This document shows, piece after piece, positions 1 through 7,962 of a stretch of 64,000 nt of DNA (its first letter is position 1; the number at the start of each line of letters is the position of its first letter). The DNA comes from Streptomyces sp. NBC_00690. GTDB taxonomy: Bacteria > Actinomycetota > Actinomycetes > Streptomycetales > Streptomycetaceae. The stretch covers positions 558,001-622,000 of the forward strand of contig NZ_CP109009.1 in the NCBI RefSeq assembly GCF_036226685.1, given 5' to 3'. Below the pieces are notes generated by a model that saw only the letters and a program-made list of their open reading frames with translations, did not search any database and had not been told where the DNA came from. A program made the position numbers and the translations under genes.

Positions 1-1
1 A

Positions 2-343
2 CTCGCCATGAACAGGGACAACGGCCTCGGCATGACGATGGTGATCTGCAGCGTGGTCACCGTGTTCACCATCGGGACCTTCGCACCGATCGCCGCCTAT
101 CTGACCGAGCGCTTCCCCGCGAGCATCCGGGCCAGCGGATACGGCGTCGGCCACAGCCTCGCGCTGATCATCCCCGCTTTCTACGCGTTCTATCTCGACG
201 GGCTCGCCGGCTTCATGCCCGACTACTACGCCCCCGTGGTTCTGGTGGTCCTCGCCGGAGCCCTCATCAGTGTCGGTGCACTGGCCGGTCCGGAGACCAA
301 GGATGTGGACATGGGACCTCAGACGACGGATACGGTGACCTGA
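2..343 (+). CDS. MFS transporter, C-terminal end (partial)
   Basis: This is the 3' end of a gene that enters from the left edge; the frame is open from the first bases, so the ATG at position 8 is probably internal. The visible 113 residues hold about three membrane helices. Between them is the segment ERFPASIRASGYGVGHS, typical of metabolite:H+ symporters of the major facilitator superfamily. The soluble tail is short and acidic. An IclR regulator starts about 30 bases after the stop on the same strand, so the two are probably co-transcribed and the regulator may respond to the imported compound. The substrate cannot be read from this fragment. Confidence 0.8.
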   Translation, partial: LAMNRDNGLGMTMVICSVVTVFTIGTFAPIAAYLTERFPASIRASGYGVGHSLALIIPAFYAFYLDGLAGFMPDYYAPVVLVVLAGALISVGALAGPETKDVDMGPQTTDTVT

Positions 344-373
344 ACAGGCATCGCAGCGACAAGGGAGTTCTCA

Positions 374-1144
374 ATGGCGCATGGCGTCGACGGAGCGGCG
401 TCCTCGGGCGACATCCAGGCGGTGAGCCGGGTCGGACAGATCCTGGGCCTGTTCTCCGGGGCCAATCCCACCACCACGGTGGCAGAGGCAGCCGAGCAGT
501 TGGGGTTGAACCGGAGCACCACCCATCGGTACTTCACCTCCCTCGTCGCCGCGGATCTGTTGGAACGGACCGCCGAGCCGTCGCGCTTCTCACCGGGGAG
601 CCTGCTGCTCCAACTGGGTGCGGCAGCCCTGGGCAGACGACGGGTGCTGGACGTGGCGCCGCCGTACATGCGACGGGTCTCGCATGCCACACATCTGACC
701 ACTGTCCTCAGCCTGTGGGGCTCATCGGGCCCGGTGGTCTCACGCTCCGAGGAGGACGGCACCCGCTCGGTGTTGGTCACCGTGCGGGTGGGCACCCAGC
801 TCGGGCTGCGCTCCGCTCAGGCGAAGGTGTTCCTCGCCTTCCTCCCCGACCAGCTACGCGTCGACAGGCTGCTCCTCACCCTGCCGGAGAGCGAACAGGA
901 CGAGTTGCGATCCGAACTCGACGAGGTGCGACGCACCGGCATCGCCACCGACCACCTCGTCGATTCCGGCATCACCGCGTTGGCAACCGGGGTGTTCGAC
1001 GAGTACGGCATCTGCGCGACGATCGCGATCGTGGGCACCACCCGTACGCTGCCGTTCGAGGGTGCCCACCCGTTCCGCGACGAACTGCTCGCCGCCGCCG
1101 AGCAGATCTCCGGAGCCATGGGTGGCTCGACCGCACCTCGCTGA
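374..1144 (+). CDS. IclR family transcriptional regulator
   Basis: A 256-residue regulator. Residues about 15-70 form the N-terminal winged helix-turn-helix of the IclR family (VAEAAEQLGLNRSTTHRYFTSL), and the remainder matches the effector-binding domain, including the late GICATIAIVG strand. The length is normal for the family. AAGGGAG lies six bases before the ATG. IclR proteins usually control uptake and catabolism of small carboxylic or aromatic acids. The MFS gene upstream and the convergent solute-binding protein gene downstream are the likely targets; a palindrome at 2412-2425 is a candidate operator. The ligand is unknown. Confidence 0.9.
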   Translation: MAHGVDGAASSGDIQAVSRVGQILGLFSGANPTTTVAEAAEQLGLNRSTTHRYFTSLVAADLLERTAEPSRFSPGSLLLQLGAAALGRRRVLDVAPPYMRRVSHATHLTTVLSLWGSSGPVVSRSEEDGTRSVLVTVRVGTQLGLRSAQAKVFLAFLPDQLRVDRLLLTLPESEQDELRSELDEVRRTGIATDHLVDSGITALATGVFDEYGICATIAIVGTTRTLPFEGAHPFRDELLAAAEQISGAMGGSTAPR

Positions 1145-1287
1145 TTCCGGGGCCTCCCCGTGGCGGGTGGGGTCAGCCACACCGGCCAGCCGTGATCAGT
1201 TCGCGTACCGGAGTGTTACGGGAGAACCGTGCCTCCCGTCTTCCCCTGTTGTGGGATGGAAGGCACGGCGGCAGGTCCTTGCGCCGA

Positions 1288-2292
1288 TCAGTGCCAGGCG
1301 CGGTCGACTCCGGTGGGGTTGTCGCCCTGGACGGGGCCGATGAAGTCCTCCATGATCCCCCGCAACCGCTCCACTCGCGCCCGGTCGAGCATGAACTCGC
1401 GGAACCCGCCCGGGTCAGTGTTGGGGTACTGGTCGATGGACTTCCAACCGGGAATCTCCACATCACGGCGCGCGGGCCACTGCGCCGACGCCTGCTGGGC
1501 CTGCCGCGAGAGCCGGTAAGCCATATAGAGCTTCGCGGCAGCGGGATGCGGAGCGTCCTTGAGAATCGCTCCGGTCTGGTACCACGACTGGAAGAAGTCC
1601 TCCTTCGGCAGGATGAACCGCATCGAGTCACCCTCGGGCGGGTTCAGGTAGTAGAACGAGGTGAACGTCGCCGCCCGCTCACCCGAACCGATCACCGCCA
1701 GCGGGGTCGCGGTACCCCGTACCCACAGCGGGTTCTGCTTCAGCAGCTTCTCCAGCCAGCCGTATCCGTGCTTCGCGATGATCCGCTCGAACTGGTACAG
1801 AACGGCGTCATCGTCATGGGGATACGTCAGTACGATCCGGTCCTTGAGATCAGGACGCAGATAGTCGAGTGCCTCCCTCGGCGCCTGGTCCTCGGGAATG
1901 ACGTTGGTGTCGACGACATTGGAGAAGGCGAACACGAAGAGCGCGTAGTAGGCGCCGTCGGGGTCCACGAAGTCCGGGTCGACCTGGTCCAGGCCCTCCG
2001 GCCGAAAAGCCTGGAGGAGGCCCTGCTCCTTCCAGTACGGGAAGTCGTTCACCGTCTGGACATGCACCACATCCACCCGGTTGTCCCCGCGGATGTGCTG
2101 GGCGTCGATCCGCGCGTTGTGGAACTTGCTCAGATCGACGGTCACCTCGATATCGATCTCCGGGAACGCCTCGCGGAACCCGGCCGTGTACATCCCCGCC
2201 TGCTCCGGCGCGTCACCACCGGCATAGACCACCAGCCCACCGCCCTCCGCCCTGGCCTGCTCGTACAACTCCTTGAGTGCGTCCGTGCTCAT
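1288..2292 (-). CDS. Solute-binding protein of ABC type, without signal peptide
   Basis: This 334-residue protein resembles the periplasmic-binding-protein type II fold seen in iron(III)/spermidine-type extracellular solute-binding proteins. It starts VVYAGGDAPEQAGMYTAGFREAFP and later has the VDVVHVQTVNDFPYWKEQGLLQAF segment typical of these proteins. The start is well supported: AAGGAGA sits eight bases before the ATG. Starting there, the protein has no signal peptide, lipobox or Tat motif, which is odd for a transporter component, and no permease or ATPase gene adjoins it. It may be a cytoplasmic binding protein, or a remnant that works with a remote transporter. It converges with the IclR gene and has its own upstream region. 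Confidence 0.75.
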   Translation of the reverse strand: MSTDALKELYEQARAEGGGLVVYAGGDAPEQAGMYTAGFREAFPEIDIEVTVDLSKFHNARIDAQHIRGDNRVDVVHVQTVNDFPYWKEQGLLQAFRPEGLDQVDPDFVDPDGAYYALFVFAFSNVVDTNVIPEDQAPREALDYLRPDLKDRIVLTYPHDDDAVLYQFERIIAKHGYGWLEKLLKQNPLWVRGTATPLAVIGSGERAATFTSFYYLNPPEGDSMRFILPKEDFFQSWYQTGAILKDAPHPAAAKLYMAYRLSRQAQQASAQWPARRDVEIPGWKSIDQYPNTDPGGFREFMLDRARVERLRGIMEDFIGPVQGDNPTGVDRAWH

Positions 2293-2411
2293 CGCTCGTC
2301 TCCTTGGCTTCGCTGATGGCCCTCACGAGGCGGCCGGGGGTGCGGCCCTGACCGGGAGCACCCGCATGAAGGTCCGACCATCACCGGATCTCATCTGAAA
2401 TGCCGTAGCGC

Positions 2412-2425
2412 TTCCCATTTGGGAA
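2412..2425. promoter_or_regulatory. Candidate operator palindrome
   Basis: TTCCCATTTGGGAA has 6-bp arms around a 2-base centre and lies about 120 bases upstream of the solute-binding protein start. A looser copy of the same pattern (TTCCAAGTGGG) follows at about 2465-2475. IclR-family operators are often short palindromes of this kind, and the nearby IclR gene is the obvious candidate binder. This is inference from position and symmetry only. Confidence 0.35.
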
Positions 2426-2562
2426 CTATCCACCATCACGACACTGATGACCTAGGACTGACCATGGTTCCAAGTGGGTACTGTTGGGGCTCCCCCGACC
2501 CGGTCTGGGTCCGCTCCCGGACCCGGCCACCGGCTTCCGGCACCAGCGCTCCCCCACGCCAA

Positions 2563-2587
2563 GCGCCCCGCCACCGCGGCGGGGCGC
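2563..2587 (-). terminator. Hairpin downstream of DUF1203 gene
   Basis: GCGCCCCGCC and GGCGGGGCGC form a perfect 10-bp stem with a 5-base loop, about 160 bases beyond the DUF1203 stop codon. As usual in Streptomyces there is no U tract. Confidence 0.55.
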
Positions 2588-2744
2588 AGTCACATCGGCT
2601 ACGAGGTCCAGTCGGCCGTCCCAGAGGGCCGCTCGGCTCCTCTGGCGTCCACAATTCGCTCGACGCCGTCGGTCGGGTCGTTGTCGTTGTCCGGCCGGCT
2701 AGCGGAGAGAAGGCAAGCACCGGCCGTATCCGGTGTCCGGTGCC

Positions 2745-3263
2745 CTACGGCCGCCGGACCTCGAAGAGGAAGCAGCCATGTTCCAGGGCCCGTATGTGCA
2801 CCAGCGCGACTCCGGGCTCGGCGAACGCCTCCCGAAGGACCCGGTCGTACCCGGCGTCCGCGCTCTCCGGGACCTCGAAGAAGCGGCCCCTGACGATGTG
2901 CCCCTTCGCGTTGTAGCACCGGACGGTGCGCAGTGCCCCGGATCGCGTGGACGGATACTTCCCTGATTCCCGCGGCCCCTTGCACTCGTCCGCGTGGATG
3001 AACACCGGTCCGATTTCGTCATAGGCGCCGGGATCAGCTCCGGTGGTCGTCGCCCAGCGGCGGAGCGGCGCATAGGAGACGAGGGCGACCCGCTCACCCG
3101 CTTCGATGGTCCGCAGGCAACAGCGCAGCGGACCCCCCACACAGTCCAGGGGCACGCCGTCCTCACTCGCGGTGTACGGCCGCATCGGCCGCCCGCCGTC
3201 ATCGACGATCCGAAGTTCTTGTAGCGCGGCGGGAGGGATGGCAAGAGCTGTGTAGGCGGTCAT
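2745..3263 (-). CDS. DUF1203 domain-containing protein
   Basis: From the ATG at 3263 this encodes 172 residues beginning MTAYTALAIPPAALQELR. The DGVPLDCVGGPLRCCLR segment, the central block around YDEIGPVFIHAD and the basic C-terminal half match the DUF1203 family of small, probably cytoplasmic proteins of unknown function. Paired cysteines lie in that first conserved block. The frame stays open to 3515 and another ATG is available at 3314, but the family length fits 3263. No start has a strong ribosome binding site. The gene lies downstream of the MerR gene on the same strand with about 95 bases between them and could share its transcript. Confidence 0.7.
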   Translation of the reverse strand: MTAYTALAIPPAALQELRIVDDGGRPMRPYTASEDGVPLDCVGGPLRCCLRTIEAGERVALVSYAPLRRWATTTGADPGAYDEIGPVFIHADECKGPRESGKYPSTRSGALRTVRCYNAKGHIVRGRFFEVPESADAGYDRVLREAFAEPGVALVHIRALEHGCFLFEVRRP

Positions 3264-3357
3264 GGGACCAGTTTCGGTAGCCGCGCCACGGGCTGTCTGG
3301 CGGAATTCGGACATGGAGTTCAACGTCGCGCTTCGGAATGCGCGGCAAGCGTGCCGG

Positions 3358-4005
3358 CTACCGATGGGCATTGCGCCGATACTGTCGTTGTTGGCACGCA
3401 CGCGAGCAATATGTGCGGCGTCGGCCGCGTGCTTGTTGGGCGAACGGCTCCGTACAGACGACACAGTGTCCCGAGGCCAGAACATTTTCGTCACGCGTTG
3501 AATCAATTTCATCACGCGGGGGCTGATCCTGCACGCCTTGGGAGATCGACTGGGCCGCGGCGACGAGCCCCTCTATCGCGATGCGCCGACGCGGTGTGTG
3601 GCTCATCAATTCATCATCCAGGTCGGGGCATTGTCTGACGATGTCGTCGTCGGGGCACTGCAGCAGGTGCAACAGGTACTCATGCGCGCTCTGCAACTGC
3701 TCGATCTTCTCCTGGATCAGCCCCGTCTGCCGCTGCACCGTGCTCTGCCAGTGCCGATTCCGGCTCCCTGAGGTGACAACCGATGTCTGCTCAAGAGGCA
3801 TCGCCCCAACGACACAGCACAGGTAGGCGAGACCGATGCGACGGAGCTCGGTCTCGGTGTAGACCCGGCGTCCATTGATCCTCGGCGGTTCCGGAAGCAC
3901 CCGTTGGGACTCCCACCACCGCAGGGTCGACGGAGCAAGGCCGAAGAGGGCTGCCGCTTGACCGATCGAGACGCCTTGTGGAGTGTCCATGCACCTATTT
4001 GACAT
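3358..4005 (-). CDS. MerR-type regulator with C-terminal Cys motif
   Basis: A 215-residue protein starting at the ATG preceded by AAGGTGA. Residues about 8-60 are a MerR-type winged helix (VSIGQAAALFGLAPSTLRWWE, then INGRRVYTETELRRI). A glutamine-rich helical section follows that could form the dimerisation coil. The C-terminus has CVVC and CSRAC about 20 residues apart, resembling the zinc-binding tails on some actinobacterial regulators, and ends in an arginine-rich stretch. It is divergent from the iron-type ABC operon. Its start codon lies inside that operon's promoter, so it probably controls itself and the transporter. The ligand (metal, siderophore or redox) is unknown. Confidence 0.75.
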   Translation of the reverse strand: MSNRCMDTPQGVSIGQAAALFGLAPSTLRWWESQRVLPEPPRINGRRVYTETELRRIGLAYLCCVVGAMPLEQTSVVTSGSRNRHWQSTVQRQTGLIQEKIEQLQSAHEYLLHLLQCPDDDIVRQCPDLDDELMSHTPRRRIAIEGLVAAAQSISQGVQDQPPRDEIDSTRDENVLASGHCVVCTEPFAQQARGRRRTYCSRACQQRQYRRNAHR

Positions 4006-4053
4006 CAAGTCACCTTGAAGTCTCAAGATTGAAGTGAGGTTAGGCATACCTAG
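3999..4053 (+). promoter_or_regulatory. Promoter with MerR-type spacer, dyads and iron box
   Basis: TTGACA at 3999-4004 is a consensus -35. With a 19-base spacer, CAAGAT at 4024-4029 serves as the -10; such long spacers mark MerR-activated promoters. Overlapping dyads lie across it: TCAAG-4-CTTGA at 4005-4018 and CTTGA-4-TCAAG at 4014-4027. Directly downstream, 4035-4053 (TGAGGTTAGGCATACCTAG) matches the IdeR/DmdR1 iron-box consensus at 15 of 19 positions and would cover the transcription start. The layout predicts activation by the MerR protein and iron-dependent repression by a DtxR-family protein. Confidence 0.55.
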
Positions 4054-4148
4054 CCACTCCCGATGGTGGTCGTTCAAACGGCATCGACACGGTCGGGGGC
4101 GAGAGCACCTCGACGAAGGCGATGACACTCCTCAGGAGGAACAGGAAC

Positions 4149-5951
4149 GTGAGCACAACAACAGAAGGACGCGCGGCCCCCGCTTCGGGGGCCGATGTGG
4201 GCGGCGACCGGTCGGCCGCACTGGCGAACCCCGGGTCCCTGGCACGGTTGCTCGCTCCGATCCGAACCCATCTGGTGGTCTGCGCGACCCTCTCGGCCCT
4301 GGGTGCGGCGGCGGGGATCGTGCCGTACATCGCCGTCGCCGAAATCGCTCAACTCATGCTCGACGGCGCGACAGTGGCGCATGAGTCCATCTGGACCTGG
4401 GTCGGCATCGGTGCCGCGGGCGCCGGGCTCTGGCTGCTGTTGCTCGTGCAGTCCTCCCGTGTGGGGCACTACGCGGACGCGAAGATCCTGCACGAGCTGC
4501 GTACGCGGATCGTGCGCCATCTCGGCGCGTTGCCGTTGGGCTGGTTCCGCGCTTCGGGCTCGGGCAAGGTCAAGAGGGCGCTGACAGGCGACCTGGAGGA
4601 GATGCACGAGGTCATCGCCCACGCCTTGGGGCAACTGACCGGAGCGGGCACGGTGATGGTCGTCGGGGCGGGCTATCTGCTCTCCGTCGATGTGACGATG
4701 GCCCTGATCGTGCTCGGCGTACTGGGCCTGATGGGGGTCTGCTACCGCATCTCGATGCGGTCCATGACGACCCATATGAGTCGGTTGACCGCTGCCGATG
4801 CGCGGATCAGCGCGGCCAGCGTCGAGTACGCCGATGGGATCCAGGTGGTCAAGTCGTTCGGCACCGGAGGCCGGGTCCTACGTCGCTTCGACGACGCCGT
4901 GGACGAACACACCGACGCGTTCGCAGCATGGGTCGCCGAGGTGCGCTACAGCTCGGCGGCAGCACGGCTGCTCGGCTCGGAGATGGCCGTCCTCGCCGTT
5001 GTGACGGCCTCGGGGCTGGCCTTCGTCGACCATGGGTCGCTGGCGGTCGCGGATCTCGTGGCGTTCCTGGTCGTCGCAGTGGGTCTGCCGAACTCGATCC
5101 TCCCAGCCGTCACCGCCTCCCAGGGGGTACGCAAGGGGCGCATGGGCGCGGCCAACATCGAGCGTCTGCTGTCCCGTTCACCATTGCCCGAGACCGAGCG
5201 ACCGCTCACGCCAGACGGTCACGACGTGGAGTTCGACCGTGTCTCGTTCTCCTACGACGGAGTCAACCATGCGGTCGAGGATGTCAGCGCCATCTGTCCC
5301 TCCGGCCGAGTCACCGCGATCGTGGGCCCGTCGGGCGCTGGTAAGTCGACCCTCGCAAGCCTGTTGCCGCGCTTCTACGACGTCACGGACGGAGCGATCC
5401 GGATCGGCGGTGTGGATGTGCGCTCGATGCCATCGACGGAGCTGTTGGCTTCGATGTCACTGGTGTTCCAGGAAGTGGCGCTGCTGCGGGACAGCGTGGC
5501 GGAGAACATTCGCATCGGTCGCCCCGGTGCCAGCGACGCGGAGGTCCGCGAGGCGGCAGCCGCTGCCCATGTCCACGAGGTGATCGAGCGACTGCCCAAC
5601 GGGTACGACACGCTGCTCGACGCCGGTGGGGGCAGCCTGTCCGGTGGTGAGCGCCAACGGCTGACGATAGCTCGGGCGATCCTCTCCGGGGCGCCGATCG
5701 TCGTCCTGGACGAAGCGACGGCAGCGCTGGACGCCGACAGTGAGGAGGCGGTTCAGAACGCCCTGGCCAATCTGGCCGTCGGCAAGACCGTGATCGTGAT
5801 CGCCCACCGGCTGCACACGATCGCCGGTGCCGCCCACATCCTCGTACTCGACAAAGGACGGCTGGCCGAACGGGGCGGCCACGACGACTTGCTCGCACGA
5901 GACGGCTTGTACGCGCGGATGTGGGCCGCGCAGGAAGGGGTGCCCGCATGA
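4149..5951 (+). CDS. Exporter-fold ABC half-transporter, siderophore uptake type (first subunit)
   Basis: A 600-residue fusion of an ABC-exporter-type membrane domain (about residues 30-320, six helices) and an ATPase. Walker A is GPSGAGKST, the signature is LSGGERQR and Walker B is IVVLDEAT, so the ATP site looks intact. GTG at 4149 is chosen because AGGAGGA precedes it by eight bases; an ATG at 4122 lacks a site. The next gene overlaps its stop by ATGA, so the two encode a coupled heterodimer. A siderophore-binding lipoprotein follows and an iron box precedes. Together these point to the YbtPQ/IrtAB class of exporter-fold importers rather than a drug exporter. The cargo is not known, and export remains possible. 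Confidence 0.85.
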   Translation: MSTTTEGRAAPASGADVGGDRSAALANPGSLARLLAPIRTHLVVCATLSALGAAAGIVPYIAVAEIAQLMLDGATVAHESIWTWVGIGAAGAGLWLLLLVQSSRVGHYADAKILHELRTRIVRHLGALPLGWFRASGSGKVKRALTGDLEEMHEVIAHALGQLTGAGTVMVVGAGYLLSVDVTMALIVLGVLGLMGVCYRISMRSMTTHMSRLTAADARISAASVEYADGIQVVKSFGTGGRVLRRFDDAVDEHTDAFAAWVAEVRYSSAAARLLGSEMAVLAVVTASGLAFVDHGSLAVADLVAFLVVAVGLPNSILPAVTASQGVRKGRMGAANIERLLSRSPLPETERPLTPDGHDVEFDRVSFSYDGVNHAVEDVSAICPSGRVTAIVGPSGAGKSTLASLLPRFYDVTDGAIRIGGVDVRSMPSTELLASMSLVFQEVALLRDSVAENIRIGRPGASDAEVREAAAAAHVHEVIERLPNGYDTLLDAGGGSLSGGERQRLTIARAILSGAPIVVLDEATAALDADSEEAVQNALANLAVGKTVIVIAHRLHTIAGAAHILVLDKGRLAERGGHDDLLARDGLYARMWAAQEGVPA

Positions 5952-7690
5952 TCCGCAGGTTGTACCGACTCTGGCCCGAGCCGCAACTGTTGGCCCGCCT
6001 CTGGCTGCTCACGGCGGCGCAGGCCGTCCTCCAGGGACTGCTGCTCGGCCTCCTCGTCCCCGTTCTGAACGCCATCGCACGGCCCGAACCCGACATCGCC
6101 GAGGCCACGCCGTGGCTCGTGCTCGGAGCCATCGGCGCTGCCACGTACGCGGTGCTCTCTGTCATCGCCACTCCGGTGGGCTTCGCGGCGGCCGGCGTAC
6201 TGGCGGCGCAACTGCGCCGACGGTTGATGCGCCATGTGAGCACACTGTCGTTGGGATGGTTCACCGCCGACCACAAGGCGCGGCTTGCACGGGGGGTGAC
6301 CGCGGACGTGGGCAACGCTGCGCACCTGGCCGTGACGATCGGTGGGCCCGTGATCACCTCGACGCTGTTGCCGGCGACGGTCGTGGCCGTGACCTTCGCG
6401 GTGGACTGGCGGATGGCGTTGCTGTTGTGCGCGATCGCGCTGGTCGCCTTCCTGGCGCTGCGCCGCGCCGCACGCATCGCCGAGATCGCGGAAATCGAGT
6501 TGGAGCGGGCATCGACCGAGGTCGCCGGCAGGGCGATCGAACTGGGTCAGGCGCAGTCGGTGCTGCGGGCTGCCGGCCATGCCGACGGCACGCCTCGGAT
6601 GCGGGCCTCGCTTGAGGACCACCGCGACACCTACCGGGATGGCATGGGGCGCGCTCGACAACCGTTCTTCGTCTACACCGGCGTGATCATGGGTGGGTTC
6701 GTCGCGGTGCTCGCACTGACCGCCGAACTGATGCTCAGCAACCGTATTGCGGTTCCCGAGGCCATCGCACTGCTCGTCCTGGCGGCCCGATTCCTGGAGC
6801 CACTCGGCAATCTCATCGACCTCATCGGGGCCCTGCGCGCGATGAGGAACCAGATCGCGCGCATCGAGGACCTGCTGGCTGCGCCCACGCTGCCGGTGCC
6901 GGCCGACCCGATATCCGATCTGGAGACGACCGACGTTGAGTTCTCACACGTCAGCTTCGCCTATCCGGGCAGTGACACCCCCGCCCTGAGCGAGGTGTCC
7001 CTGCACTGCCGACCGGGCACCACCACTGCGCTGATCGGGCCGTCGGGCTCCGGCAAGACGACGGTGACCCGGCTCATCGCGCGATTCTTCGATGTGGACA
7101 CAGGGCAGGTGCGGGTGGGCGGCGTCGATGTTCGTGAACTCGATCCGAGCGCCTTGCTCGACGAGATCGCCATCGTGTTCCAGGACGTCTACCTGTTCGA
7201 CGACACCATCGAGAACAACCTGCGCCTAGCTCGGCCGGAGGCGACGTGGGAAGAGCTCACGGAGGCCGCGGCGGCAGCGCGACTCGATGAGGTGATCGAG
7301 CGACTGCCCAACGGCTGGAACACATGTGTGGGCGAGGCGGGGGCCCAACTGTCGGGCGGCGAACGTCAACGTGTCGCGATCGCCCGGGCGATCCTCAAGC
7401 GAGCCCGCATCGTGCTCGTCGACGAGGCAAGTTCCGCTCTCGACCCGGAGAACGAAGCCGCGATCACCGAGGCGATCGCCAACCTCGGTGACGACCCCGA
7501 CCGCACGGTGATCGTGATCGCCCATCATCCCGCCACTCTGGCCGCTGCGGACCATGTGGTCTCGCTCGACGGCAGCCGAGTCGTCGAGACCGGCACGCCG
7601 GCGGAGCTGCTGCGCACGGACGGGGCATTCGCCCGCCTCAGCCGGCAGAACGAGCGAGCGCGACACTGGCGGATCGCCGACCACGGATGA
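5948..7690 (+). CDS. Exporter-fold ABC half-transporter, siderophore uptake type (second subunit)
   Basis: A 580-residue partner of the preceding half-transporter. Translation starts at the ATG that overlaps the previous stop (ATGA), which suggests translational coupling and equal amounts of both subunits. An N-terminal six-helix domain reaches about residue 310. The ATPase follows with Walker A GPSGSGKTT, signature LSGGERQR and Walker B IVLVDEAS. The H-loop region reads VIVIAHHPATL, so both nucleotide sites of the heterodimer may be active. In characterised relatives such as YbtP-YbtQ and IrtA-IrtB, the heterodimer imports or reduces iron-loaded siderophores. No reductase (SIP) domain is fused here, unlike mycobacterial IrtA. 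Confidence 0.85.
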   Translation: MIRRLYRLWPEPQLLARLWLLTAAQAVLQGLLLGLLVPVLNAIARPEPDIAEATPWLVLGAIGAATYAVLSVIATPVGFAAAGVLAAQLRRRLMRHVSTLSLGWFTADHKARLARGVTADVGNAAHLAVTIGGPVITSTLLPATVVAVTFAVDWRMALLLCAIALVAFLALRRAARIAEIAEIELERASTEVAGRAIELGQAQSVLRAAGHADGTPRMRASLEDHRDTYRDGMGRARQPFFVYTGVIMGGFVAVLALTAELMLSNRIAVPEAIALLVLAARFLEPLGNLIDLIGALRAMRNQIARIEDLLAAPTLPVPADPISDLETTDVEFSHVSFAYPGSDTPALSEVSLHCRPGTTTALIGPSGSGKTTVTRLIARFFDVDTGQVRVGGVDVRELDPSALLDEIAIVFQDVYLFDDTIENNLRLARPEATWEELTEAAAAARLDEVIERLPNGWNTCVGEAGAQLSGGERQRVAIARAILKRARIVLVDEASSALDPENEAAITEAIANLGDDPDRTVIVIAHHPATLAAADHVVSLDGSRVVETGTPAELLRTDGAFARLSRQNERARHWRIADHG

Positions 7691-7962
7691 GGCGCGCGCA
7701 CGGGGAAAGCCCCTCGCGAACACGTCCGCTGCGAATCGCCACCAAGGACCACCAGGCCGGCCGCTGTGCGGGGTGCGGAGCCAGCCCTTGGAACGAGGTT
7801 CTCAGTCGGGGGCGCCTCCTGCGGGTTCGCCTTCACGAAGGGTCACCCCATAGGCAGGGCTCATGGTCCGTCCGTCCCTGTGGGCTTCCGCTTCCGGAGA
7901 CCAGCGATGCGCTCGCTCCGGCACTCACCACTCAACCATGAGCCGCATCAAAGGAGACAGCG

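Larger units (their letters stand above)
2293..2744. other. Intergenic region with palindrome and terminator
   Basis: No credible gene. It holds the promoter side of the solute-binding protein gene, a 14-bp palindrome at 2412-2425 and a hairpin at 2563-2587 downstream of the DUF1203 gene. Open frames here are high-GC shadows without ribosome binding sites. Confidence 0.6.

Noticed and set aside
715..2316. A 533-codon open frame on the plus strand
   Set aside because: It crosses the end of the IclR gene and lies antisense to the solute-binding protein gene; composition is Arg/His-rich shadow sequence with no motif.
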